NCBI GenBank assembly: GCA_009602725.1
Contig: WELB01000033.1
Span: 478,575 to 488,929, forward strand
Direction of reading: 5' to 3'
From: Spirogloea muscicola
Taxonomy: Eukaryota; Streptophyta; Zygnematophyceae; Spirogloeales; Spirogloeaceae
DNA: 10,355 nt
The translations under genes were made by a program, and so were the position numbers. Below, piece by piece: positions 1 to 8,490 of this stretch. Under the pieces are notes generated by a model that made no database searches, had not been told where the DNA came from, and saw only the letters and a list, made by a program, of their open reading frames with translations. The stretch's first letter is position 1. Every line of letters starts with the position of its first letter.

Positions 1-322
1 GGGGGGGGGTGGAGGGCAGCACGTCGGCCGGCGCGGCGGGATCTCCGCCGCGCGCGCCGCTCGCGGAGCGACTCGCGTAAGCTCGTCACGTGTCACGGCC
101 GCGCCGTTCCCAGGGCTCCTCTTCACACTGGTGCATGGCGGCCTGGGTCTCGTTCACACGACTCGTAGCCAGCGCCCGCGCCTACCGCTGCGCCCCGCAG
201 CGCAGGCCGCGGCAGCCGCTGCGCTGGAGCGCCTGGCAGCCGCCGCAGAGCAGGCCTTCGCGCGCGGCTTCGGCGGCGCCCCCGGCGCTGGCGGCGGCTC
301 CGCCGCCGCCGATGACGGCGCC

Positions 323-3300
323 ATGCGCTGGGTGCGCTGCCGCGCCGGCGTGCAGTACACGGGCGACCCGCCGTCGCCGCGCAGGTGAGCTCTGCCGCCG
401 CTCCCACTACTGCGAGCTTCGTAGCACCATCGTTACACCGTCATAGCCCGTCGCAGATGGCAGCGTCAAGCCTCGTCTCATCGATCGATGTGCGCTCAGC
501 GCATCTCCGCCTCTCACATATCGCTGCCCGCAGTGGCCACTCGGCTGTGGAGGTCGGCACGACCAAGCTCGTCGTCTTTGGCGGCCTGGCCGCCGACAAG
601 CGCTTCCTCAACGACCTCCACGTTCTAGACCTCGGTCCGTCATCGGCAACCCCTGCTGCCGCCTTCCAACCGACGCCCCCGTCGCAGGCGGTGTCGTTCC
701 AGTGTGCGGGCGCTGCTCGATGGCTCTTGTTATTGGCAAATCTGTCCTGCAGATGTTACTGATGAAGTGGCTGCTGGCAAACATCTGACGATTTGCGCAT
801 GACTCTAGCAGATAACGACGTGTGGTACAGCCCGGAGTGCGCTGGCGCCCAACCCTTGGCTCGGGCCTTCCACGTTGCTGTAGCCGTTGATGTCAACTTG
901 TTCATCTTCGGTGGTCGCTCCGGCCGCCGGAGGTACAGCCCTTGGCTCCTCTGTAGTGTCAAATGGCCAGAGCGATGAACGAAGAAGGAGGAGGATGATG
1001 AATGCTCTCTTTGTGTCGAAAGCCTGGCAAAGCGCAGCGTACTTATGTTGAATTCAAGAATCAGAACCTCAAATCAGGTGATTTATATAAATTGCTGCAT
1101 AATGACCAAAAGCTCACGGCTACATCACTGCAATACTGCATTGCAGGCTCGGTGACTTTTGGATGCTGGACACAGGTACACTCCTCCTCTGCCTCATTTG
1201 CTCTTGCTCCTCTGCTGTTGTCCCAGTCAAGATGTGTAATCATTGTTCTCAAGCTGAGAGAATTGTGAAGTCTCTGAGCACCGTCAAGGTGGCTTAGTGA
1301 CCTCTTCCCACCAGTCTGTTGACACTGCTAAGTCGCTTCTTTGTCAGATACATGGCAGTGGGTCGAGCTGGAGGGGTATGGCGAGTTGCCGTCCCCTCGT
1401 GACTTTGCAGCCGGCTGCACCATGAACGATGGGAAGCTCGTCATGTATGAGTGACGAAACATTAGCTGCCGATAGCCTACTTTTCTCTCCTGATTTCTGT
1501 CATCAGAGATGTCTCTGTCATCATCAACCTGCAAAATGAATCATTGGCTTGCTCACGACCTTTCCACTTAGCTACCACTGCTTGTTGCATGGTGGCAGTC
1601 AGGCAGATTATCAATGGGGAGAGGAGTTGTTGCATGCGAGTGCTGATTTCTGCTGCCGTCAAGCAAAGTGTGACATTCAAGTTGACAGCTCCTCCAATTG
1701 CTTGCACTAGGAGACAGCCACGGCGGGTGGGACGGCATCAAATGGTTGTCAGACGTGTACATCCTGGACACAAGTGAAGAGCCACTCTCTCTTGTTAACC
1801 TCTTTCTACATTTTACTGCGAGACCTTGACTGCTTGCCTGTCATGCCAGCAACAACAGCTGCAGTGTACAAGTATTCAATGCATGCCCTGGGGTACATCT
1901 TGACCTCCCCAACATAGACTGTACTGTAAAACCCCTCTGCCGCACGGCTAATGAAGCGCCATGCGGCTGGCTTTGTCGGCTTGCTTCGGAGCAGATGCGA
2001 TGGAGTGGAGGCTGCTCGTCGTCACCGGCCCCATCCCAGCCCCCCGTTGCGGCCACAGTGCTACCATGGTGGAGAAACGACTCCTCCTCTTTGGTGGCAG
2101 AGGTTGGACACAAACGAGAATTGGCAAAACATGTTGTGGCCCTCTGTACACGAGTCATGTCAAGCACTTACAGAAGAGGATAGCTTCCCCAGCAAGTACG
2201 TATCACGTTCCTGAGGAGGTATTGTTTACTACGATGGACAAGTATATCAACTTAGGTTGCAGCTCAGCAGATAGAGCTGATATGGATACTGCTTGCTCTT
2301 ACAGGGGGTGGAGGGGCCATCCTTGGCGACCTCTGGGCTCTGAAGGGCCTGTTTGAAGGAGGTGTGCTTGGCAGATAGATTGCACCATGCTCATAGCCAG
2401 CCAATGGAGCTTAGCAATTCACTGAGCTATGCATGTACATGCATACCTATCAGTGGTTCCGAACAAGCTCTGAGCACTGTGTGCGACGATTGTTGGTGTG
2501 GCAGAGACCGAAGCGGGATGGACTCAGCTCAAGCTCCCCGGGACAGCCCCTGGGTCGCGCTGTGGACATTCAATCACTTCCACTGGTGCACAGGTTCCTT
2601 CTCGTCATCTGAGATTGGACCAGTCCCTCTCGCTTCACTGCTCCTGCCTGGAAAAGTTCACTGCCATTAGTGAGCCCCCAGAACTTGCTGCAGGTGGTGA
2701 TATTTGGAGGACACAGCACTGGCGGCTGGTTGACCCGCTACGACGTCTACTACGAAGATGCTGTGGTGCTCGACAGAGGTTTGAGCAGCCTCCCGAATTT
2801 GGCCTTACAGAAACTCCTTGTTAGCTCAGGCACTCAAGTATTCCCGTGGGAGGTTGTAATTTTGCTGCATTCTATGCATCTTGTACAGTGAACATGTTGT
2901 TTACATAGTTGCACCTGAAATTTCCTGTTGCTGAAGCAAAGACAGGCAGTCAGAGAGCAACTCTTGAACAAATGTGCAGCTACAGGGCAATGGAAGAAGC
3001 TGGGGCTGTCAAGTAAGCCCCCAGAGGCAAGAGCGTATCACACCTTGACATGCAGTGGATCCAGGCTATTACTCTTTGGGGGCTACAATGGGAAGGCGGC
3101 AAGCGGCGATCTCTGGTGGCTGGTCCCTGAAGGTAAATGTCCAAGTCTGAGATGCAAATGATTACTTGACGGAGTATAGCACTAATCTCTTGAAGCGGTA
3201 ACAGTGCATGCATGCTTCATACCGTTGGTACATCTGAAATCGTTGACCAATTTACAGTGCAACTACATTCTTAGTAAGCACGCCAATATGGCCAGCGGTT

Positions 3301-4623
3301 TATGCTTCACATGTCTGTAAAGCATCGTGCATGTTAGTTGCTCTTGGATATCTGCAGATGATCCACTGGCCAAGGCAGATGCCAAATTACAAGCTGATGC
3401 AACTACCCAAGTTATAGATGACAAGGTGCGGAAGCAATACTTCCTTGTACCCCATCTCAAAAATGCAAGCATGTCAAGCTCCACATGCACATTACATACA
3501 CAAAGGTTGACAAGAGATGTGCAAGCCTAATGCACCCCCACCTCTTAAGCATATTGCTTCGAAAGCGTATCAATAAGTCACAGCATTCCAGGCTCAAAAT
3601 CATATCAATCGTAGTTTTGAGACTGCGCTTTGAAGTCGCTGGGAATTTGTAATACGTGAGAAATTTTCGCTTTCACTTATGAAGGTTGTCACAGAATCAA
3701 TGATGCGGGACTTACGTGCGCGCCTTGGGCTACAACCAGTCGTGCTACCCGAGCCTGCGCGGCCTCTCCCTGAAGATCAGGACCTTCTTGACCTCCTGCA
3801 GCTGCCAAACGCCAGCAGCTCTCCTCAGGTACTTTGAAGAGGGTCGATTCTGTATGCAAGTCAAGTGTTAGCTGGCCAAAGATCACAGGTTGAGGTCAAG
3901 GTGGTGTGACACCTTGTACTCAAGAGCACATGTGCCTTGGTAGGACAACCTCACCAAAATATTCAGCGCAGCGTTTGTCTCACCCTTTGCCTTGAGCAGG
4001 ATGTGGTGGACAAGGTCAGAGCTCACTTTGCAGACCGTGATGCAACTACTTTGTCCTTGAGAGAGGTCGGAGTAATATTCAAGGACTACAGATATCTGGT
4101 GGCAATGCTGCTGAACAAGTACTTGTCGTCCTCTTACCTGCAACATATCATGACTGTGTCGTGATGCATTTGCACATAGCCTGACTTGTTGACAAGGATG
4201 GTGAGCTGAAGCTGAGATGAGCAGACTGTTGGAGAAGCCTAGGTCCCATCTATTGCCCTACTGCCCGATGACCTAAAATTTCTTCCATCAATTACACTGC
4301 TGAGAGGCAGGCAGGCACTTCTGTCTCCAGGAAACAGAGTGATACGATCAAAGAGGATGCCCCTTACCTCGTCTATCGCTTCTACCATCTGCGGACGCCT
4401 CAGATGGTAATATTTCTCTCTGCTCCACTGGCTATGAATTCTCACTATGTGCTACGGATATATATATTGCTCAATACGTCGCTCATCGTTGCAGAAGCGA
4501 AGTAGGAAAGTGAGTTGGGATTGACATGTGACACTGTTTTGGTGTTACTTTCCTCAGCTACGCCTGGACGATGTGCCCCCTCTTTTGAATGAGTACCGAA
4601 GCCTGCTACAAGTGGTTACTTAG
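323..4623 (+). CDS. Six-bladed kelch-repeat protein, 16 exons
   Basis: Exons as read: 323-384, 534-634, 812-932, 1147-1175, 1348-1444, 1718-1773, 1995-2102, 2305-2361, 2505-2593, 2694-2778, 2980-3132, 3358-3425, 3685-3828, 4000-4118, 4331-4406, 4558-4623. All introns are GT-AG and the 1431 nt join keeps one open frame (476 residues plus TAG). Six kelch blades carry the strand motif ending in GG at about residues 36-38 (VFGG), 87-89 (IFGG), 137-140 (VIHGG), 188-190 (LFGG), 244-246 (IFGG) and 301-303 (LFGG). Blades have the usual PR.GHS/PR.FA lead-in and paired Trp (59, 107, 160, 216, 273), so a beta-propeller is expected. The tail (about 320-476) has two related motifs, [14 protein letters not shown] and [16 protein letters not shown]. 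From memory, the layout resembles plant kelch proteins of the At2g36360 type; partner and role are unknown. No BTB, F-box or phosphatase domain is seen. Weaker boundaries: the 3684/3685 acceptor and the 4118/4119 donor. The ATG at 323 is the first in frame, but the frame stays open to the left window edge. Confidence 0.88.
385..533 (+). other. Kelch gene intron 1 (example of the intron set)
   Basis: The donor gtgagc follows CCGCGCAG and the acceptor is cccgcag before TGGCCACTCG. Joining the two sides restores the kelch lead-in [13 protein letters not shown], which no single reading frame shows. The other 14 introns of the gene follow the same logic, with phases 1, 2, 1, 2, 1, 1, 1, 0, 1, 1, 0, 0, 2, 0 in order after this phase-2 intron. 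I see no gene nested inside any of them. Confidence 0.85.
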
Positions 4624-4700
4624 GTTCACACAAGCTGACTTCCCCATCTACCAAAGTACAACAGATGGCACACATACAACAAATATTGTATACATATTAG

Positions 4701-4747
4701 CTTGTGGCTAGAGCTTCTATGACTATATCAACTTGTGGCTAGAGCTT
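4701..4747 (+). repeat. 16-bp direct repeat in kelch 3' UTR
   Basis: The string cttgtggctagagctt occurs exactly at 4701-4716 and 4732-4747, a 31-base period. The bases that follow are also alike (ctatgact against ttgtgacc). It looks like a small local duplication in the 3' UTR. No function is apparent. Confidence 0.8.
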
Positions 4748-4794
4748 TTGTGACCAATGTTGCAGGGGCAGGTGTGTCACAAACGTTGTCAGAT

Positions 4795-4799
4795 TGTAA
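4795..4799 (+). promoter_or_regulatory. Probable polyadenylation signal TGTAA for the kelch gene
   Basis: TGTAA lies 172 bases after the TAG at 4621-4623. TGTAA is the canonical polyadenylation element of chlorophyte algae, normally 10-20 bases before the cleavage site, so the transcript would end near 4810-4820. The assignment depends on the organism being a chlorophyte. Confidence 0.55.
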
Positions 4800-5059
4800 G
4801 AGCTAGCACTGGGATCAGAGCATTCAACTATTCGTCCATGTATGTTCTTGGGATTGATTCTAAGGACATGTGGTTTATTGTCAAACTTAGAAGCTCATAC
4901 AACTATTTAATGTTGTCTTCAATTGAAGCATTTGGGGGGGTGCCCAGCACTCATTGAGTCACAAGCAGATCGGAAGCGGGCCACCTGTGCATTCAAGCAA
5001 CTACACCAGATGCTCTGAGACAAGACAAGAGCCTTGCCATCCAAAGGCGTCTGTGATTA

Positions 5060-5941
5060 TCAACCTCCACACCCGGCTGGTGCGCTGAAAGCTGACACGC
5101 AGACGCCGTTGCAACCAAGCTCCGGCTCAATGCAATCCCCGAAGACACCTGCTCTGCATGCCTTCTTGGCTGGAGGAGGTGACCTGAGTATCGCTTCCCT
5201 CTTCTTGGCTGCCGGTGGCGGAGACTTCTTCTTGGGCGGGGGTGGCGACTTCTTCTTGGGTGGGGGTGGCGACTTCTTCTTTGGCGTTGGTGGCGACTTC
5301 TTCTTTGGCGGTGGTGGCGACTTCTTTGGCGGTGGTGGCGACTTCCTTGGCGGAGGGGGCGACTTCTTCTTCGGTGGCGGCGGCGACTTCTTCTTTGATG
5401 GTGGCTGTGACTTCTTCTTTGGTGGTGGTGGCGACTTCTTCTTCGGTGGTGGCGGTGACTTCTTCGGCGGAGGCGGTGACTTCTTCGGCGGCGGCGGCTT
5501 CTTCTTCGGTGGTGGAGGCTTCTTTTTTGGCGGCGGTGGAGACTTCTTGGGTGGCGGTGGCGACCTCATTGGTGGTGGAGGCTTCTTCTTCAGTGGCGGC
5601 GGCGACTTGTTCTTCAATGGCGAAGGCGACTTCTTCTTCAACGGCGGCGGCGACTTCTTTCCCGGCACAGTTGCGTGCGAAACAAACGTGAGAGGCGGCA
5701 GCCTCAAGCTCGACATGCTGCCCCTCCTATCTAGCAACGACGCCTCTGATGACCATGATGACGGCGCCTGTGGCAAGCTTTGGCCAGGGGGCCGATTTTC
5801 AAGGTTCACGCGTCGCGAGGCCAGCATCGTGAACCTGCTCGCCTGCAGTGGGCCAAGCAGAATGTAGACGGGCAGCACGTGACAGGCATAAGTCCAGGGC
5901 CAAGATTTGCGTTGTGAACGCAGTAGAAGTGGCTCGCACAT
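5060..5941 (-). CDS. Gene A: Lys/Pro-rich extensin-like protein with C-terminal knottin-like Cys module
   Basis: Read as one exon of 293 residues ending in TGA at 5062-5060. The ATG at 5941-5939 gives a basic start (RSQRK) and a hydrophobic stretch at about 14-33 (ACHVLPVYILLGPLQA), a possible signal peptide or anchor. A spliced first exon further upstream, as in gene B, cannot be excluded; a possible acceptor (actgcag) lies near 5864. Residues 34-96 are Ser- and Arg-rich without a known domain. Residues 97-260 hold about 20 units of SPPPPKKK type; Ser-Pro4 is the classic extensin motif for proline hydroxylation and arabinosylation, here alternating with Lys pairs and triplets. The last 32 residues (262-293) have Cys spacing C-x7-C-x6-C-x3-C-x9-C and align residue by residue with the end of gene B, which supports this strand and frame. 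Probably a secreted cell-wall glycoprotein; function unknown. The paralog has a sixth Cys that this copy lacks. Exact start uncertain. Confidence 0.72.
   Translation of the reverse strand: MCEPLLLRSQRKSWPWTYACHVLPVYILLGPLQASRFTMLASRRVNLENRPPGQSLPQAPSSWSSEASLLDRRGSMSSLRLPPLTFVSHATVPGKKSPPPLKKKSPSPLKNKSPPPLKKKPPPPMRSPPPPKKSPPPPKKKPPPPKKKPPPPKKSPPPPKKSPPPPKKKSPPPPKKKSQPPSKKKSPPPPKKKSPPPPRKSPPPPKKSPPPPKKKSPPTPKKKSPPPPKKKSPPPPKKKSPPPAAKKREAILRSPPPAKKACRAGVFGDCIEPELGCNGVCVSAFSAPAGCGG
5159..5653 (-). repeat. Coding minisatellite for SPPPPKKK units
   Basis: About 500 bases of imperfect 18-24 base units encode Ser-Pro4 followed by two or three Lys inside gene A. Variants include SPPPL, SPSPL, SQPPS, SPPTP and PPPPMR. 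On the plus strand the same DNA reads as Gly4-Asp-Phe2-3 repeats, a by-product of the unit. Unit length varies (6, 7 or 8 codons) without frame breaks, which suggests slippage under selection for frame. Confidence 0.9.
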
Positions 5942-6337
5942 CAGCGTGGAGCCCAATAGCTTGCAATTACTTGAATCACTGCTACTTGGCACATAAGGCG
6001 AGCCATTGCAGTGTCTGCAGCACTTCTTGTGTGTTCATGCTGTCAAAGATCTCTTGTGCTGTGTTCTCACCAGGTACCTAAGTACCCAATGATTGATCAT
6101 CGCAGCACTTGCAATATGCCCGTCGTGTAGGAAGTGGAGGGGATTCCACAAATGTGACGGTGACAAGGACTTCAGGCCAAAAGAAGCTGAGTGGAAGCAG
6201 TGGAGGTGAGGATGCCAAAAGGTCATGGGGTCGTACCCAACACTGCCAGCAAGTGTGTGGCAAGGGAGAGCAGCGCCGCAGCGAGCGCCGCTGCTCGGTG
6301 CGCAGCCCGAGCCATAGCCCGAGAAGGAGCGCTGGGC
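5942..6337. other. Region upstream of gene A, no gene seen
   Basis: This should include the gene A promoter and 5' UTR on the minus strand. I see no signal-peptide exon with a good donor, no TATA box in a convincing place and no protein-like frame. A minus-strand ATG near 6015 opens a short mildly hydrophobic frame (MARLMCQVAVIQV) with a weak possible donor; it is the best but unconvincing candidate for an upstream exon of gene A. Confidence 0.4.
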
Positions 6338-6425
6338 CTCCCACTCCCCCTCCCCCTCGTCCTCCTCCTCCTCCTCCTCCTCCTCCTTCTCCTCCTCCTC
6401 CTCCCCTCCTCCTCCTCCTCCCCGC
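6338..6425 (+). repeat. (TCC)n / pyrimidine-rich low-complexity tract
   Basis: About 88 bases consist almost entirely of C and T, with long runs of the trinucleotide TCC broken by cttctc and cccctcc. It creates poly-Pro, poly-Leu and poly-Glu shadow frames that are not called as genes. Confidence 0.9.
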
Positions 6426-6960
6426 ACCTCACGCAGCAGCCAGCAGCGGCGCCAGCCAGGGCCTAGGGGCGCCTCGCAGCCCCAGAGCGGGAGGACGGGA
6501 TGCGCTGCGCAGCTGCGGTAAAGGTGAACCTCTACCGAACGGCCAATTAGGTGTTGGCGGCCGCAGGCCGGCTGCTGTGGCTGGTGGGTGCGGGCAGGGG
6601 GTCGCCTTCGGGGCGCGCCTGTGCGGCGGCGCTGGCGCTGGCCTGGCAGCCGAAGCTCGGGCCGCGCAGGCTTGTACCGGCCTCCTGCCCAGGTGGCTGT
6701 GGCCCGGGTCAACGCCCCCGGCGCGGGAGGGAGGTGGGCGCCCGCCTCCCTCCTCCCTCCCTCCTCTCTTTTGACCAGCGGCGCTGGGAGGAGGCAGCCC
6801 TTCCCGGTGGCTCGGCGCCTTTGGGTCTTGTTTCCTGCTACCGAATGCGTTTATCAACGTGCCTACAGCGGTCCCAGGCGATTGCTTTGCATGGCCGGGC
6901 TGGTCGCCGCCCTTGCAGCAGCCTCTGGTGTGCGCAGCGGGGTTGCTCTTCCTCTCCTCA
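6426..6960. other. GC-rich block, no supported gene
   Basis: A GC-rich stretch with several overlapping open frames on both strands. The longest plus-strand frame (6551-7417) opens with GTG, has its first ATG only at about 6845, and runs straight into the diverged repeats downstream. Its Arg/Pro/Ala-rich composition is what GC-rich random DNA gives, and it shows no domain or plausible exon chain. Confidence 0.4.
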
Positions 6961-7258
6961 GCTCATCTGTCTTCCTACTGCTGACACGGGGGTATTGAGG
7001 CCGCCGGGTCGCTGGCGCAAGTGTATCGAATGCGCCTGGCCGTCTCGCTGCAGAGGTCCATGGCCCGGGCGCTGCACCTTCGTGCCGGCAGAGCCCTCGC
7101 TGCTGCCTCTGGCTCTGGCCAGGGGACCCACTTCCAGGAGCCCAGCATCTCTGATCTGCGGCTGCTTAGCAGGGGTTACTGAGTGTCTCGTAGCAGCTTT
7201 GTTTCTGTTACTTAGCGCTTCCCCTGGCCCCCTTCTCGTACTCTGTTCATTCTTTTTC

Positions 7259-7277
7259 GGGCTGGTTGTTCCAGCCC
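7259..7277 (+). other. Perfect 7-bp stem hairpin
   Basis: GGGCTGG, loop ttgtt, CCAGCCC. A related hairpin, 6 bp stem, occurs exactly 200 bases later. As a rho-independent terminator it would make no sense in a nuclear genome; it is better seen as part of the repeat unit. Confidence 0.75.
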
Positions 7278-7458
7278 CTATTCTCAATGGGCGAGCACTT
7301 TCTTCTTCATTGAGGGCGCCCTGTCTGCCTAGCCTTTGGCTCCGTCATGAAAACCTGTATACATCTGGCTGGCAGTTTACAGCCGATTCTTTGATTCAGC
7401 AGCCGCTTTGGTCCTAGTCCTTCGTACTCCGGCTCCTTCACACCTTGTCCATACCTTT

Positions 7459-7477
7459 GGGCTGGCCTTTCCCAGCC
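7459..7477 (+). other. Related hairpin, second copy
   Basis: GGCTGG (7460-7465), loop cctttc, CCAGCC (7472-7477). The stem matches the hairpin 200 bases upstream while the loops differ (ttgtt against cctttc), so the pairing is kept although the sequence has drifted. Confidence 0.7.
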
Positions 7478-7782
7478 ACCAGTCAATCTGCCGCGCTTCC
7501 TTTTGGTCTCCCGCCGGGCCTGGCCGGTGGGCCAGACGGGCCTGCCCGGCCGGCCACCGGAGACGCCGCCACGGCCGCCACCGTCGACGCCACCGCGGAC
7601 TCCACCGTAAACGCAGCCTGCCATCCGCTTACCTCCCTCCCCCGCTAATCTGACTGCCTACTGCTGACACGGGGGTATTGAGGGCGCCCTGTCTGCCTGG
7701 CCTTTGGCTCCGTCATGAAACCTGTATGTATCTGGCTGGCAGTTTACAGCCTAATCTTCTTAAATTGATATCAGCAGCCGCT

Positions 7783-8419
7783 CATCTACCGCACACGTAC
7801 CGCAGTCTCCACCGCTGCCGTGCAACCGCAAACGTCCCAGAAACGCGATCGCTAACGCAGCGTGCTATCCGGCGCTGGCTGCGCGCCTCGGGCGGCTCAG
7901 CCGGCGGCGGTCAGCGCTGACGCCAGAGGTTGGGTAGATCCAGGCTGGCTTCGTTGGCCTCCCCCCCCCCTCCCCCCCCTTCTGCGAAGTCGCCTCCTGC
8001 ATCTGGCTCCTGGGACTGCCTGAAGGCAGGCCCAGTCCTTTCCTGGCTGTTTCTTACCAGCTGCTATATGTCTGACATGCGGCTGCTGAATCGGGAATTT
8101 CCAAGCGGCCATCCTCTGTGGTAGCTCGCTTTTCTGGTATACGGCCTCCAACCTCTTTGAACCTCGTTCATGCCTTTGTGGGTTAGCTTACGCAGCACTA
8201 CTTCTTTCAGACAGCTGCTTATCCTTCTGGAGGCCGTGGAGCTGCTTCAAAGCTCGCTAGCAGTCGGCTTGGCGAAGTTGCTGCTCTACTGCCACCTGCA
8301 TTTGCCTGAACGGCCAGCTTAGCCCCCCACTTGTAATTTTATGTATGCATTCAAAGCGTTCACGCACATATGTTACAAACAGGTCTGTATGCATTTGTAG
8401 GTGTATGCGTGTGTACAAC
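7783..8419. other. Intergenic stretch with poly-C tract and plus-strand TGTAA
   Basis: No supported gene. It holds a C-rich run at 7958-7979 (ten and eight C in a row) and a plus-strand TGTAA at 8332-8336, which has no called plus-strand gene before it. A minus-strand TGTAA (8377-8373) lies about 750 bases beyond the gene B stop and could end a long 3' UTR. Small frames on both strands lack protein character. Confidence 0.4.
7958..7979 (+). repeat. Poly-C tract
   Basis: Two C, T, ten C, T, eight C. Homopolymer runs of this length are prone to sequencing error, so the exact count should not be trusted. Confidence 0.85.
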
Positions 8420-8422
8420 TCT

Positions 8423-8470
<48 letters not shown>

Positions 8471-8490
8471 CTGTGTGCGTGTGTGTCTGC
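8420..8490 (+). repeat. (CT)n microsatellite followed by GT-rich run
   Basis: Nearly pure CT dinucleotides from about 8420, pure at about 8433-8466, followed by a GT-rich stretch to about 8488. It produces Leu-Ser and Arg-Glu shadow frames on the two strands. Confidence 0.95.

Larger units (their letters stand above)
4624..5059. other. 3' intergenic region between convergent genes
   Basis: This 436-base stretch separates the kelch stop codon (plus strand) from the gene A stop codon (minus strand), so it must hold both 3' ends. A plus-strand TGTAA lies 172 bases past the kelch stop, next to a short direct repeat. I found no exact TGTAA on the minus strand for gene A. The small open frame at 4757-4957 has no recognisable composition or motif and is not called. 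Confidence 0.6.
6961..7870 (+). repeat. Mosaic of diverged direct repeats (possible decayed mobile element)
   Basis: Several short segments recur here. Segment a: 6961-7000 and 7644-7683, sharing cctactgctgacacggggg and about 37 of 40 bases. Segment b: about 7231-7290 and 7419-7500, each with ccttc..gtactc and then a GGGCTGG/CCAGCC hairpin. Segment c: 7310-7407 and 7678-7782, about 100 bases sharing tttggctccgtcatgaaa and tctggctggcagtttacagc. A weaker pair is near 7607 and 7852 (taaacgcagc / taacgcagc). Copies have substitutions and indels, so they are old. I see no reverse transcriptase, transposase, terminal inverted repeat or poly-A tail, so the class is open. Confidence 0.7.

Noticed and set aside
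123-407. Minus-strand Arg-rich frame at the left end
   Set aside because: A shadow of the GC-rich kelch exon 1 and 5' region; the plus strand is fixed by splicing into a kelch motif.
3685-3693. Alternative acceptor ttgtcacag for kelch exon 13
   Set aside because: It would need a phase-1 donor at the end of exon 12, and none is present. The acceptor after ttcacttatgaag joins the gacaag|gtgcgg donor in phase 0.
4099-4104. Alternative donor gtggca for kelch exon 14, joined to an acceptor at 4337/4338
   Set aside because: Also phase-consistent, but gtggca is weak. The donor at 4118/4119 with the ccag acceptor at 4330/4331 is also in phase and keeps the hydrophobic continuation after DYRYL. It stays a possible alternative.
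5034-5867. Plus-strand 277-codon frame of Gly4-Asp-Phe repeats opposite gene A
   Set aside because: It is the complement of the SPPPPKKK minisatellite, whose unit happens to be open on both strands. The minus strand has the Cys module shared with gene B and an extensin-type repeat; the plus frame has no such support.
6035-6712. 225-codon minus-strand frame with a poly-Glu segment
   Set aside because: The Glu run is the complement of the (TCC)n tract; the flanks show no protein character.
6881-6998. Plus-strand signal-peptide-like frame from the ATG near 6891
   Set aside because: An Ala/Leu-rich start in GC-rich DNA that stops within about 35 codons, inside the repeat mosaic, with no good donor after the hydrophobic part.
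7258-7280. Hairpin as a bacterial-type terminator
   Set aside because: The intron-rich neighbouring gene shows this is eukaryotic nuclear DNA, no T-run follows, and the hairpin recurs as part of a repeat.
6551-7417. 288-codon plus-strand frame
   Set aside because: It opens at GTG, its first ATG is about 290 bases in, it crosses unrelated GC-rich and repeat DNA, and it has no domain or compositional evidence of a protein.
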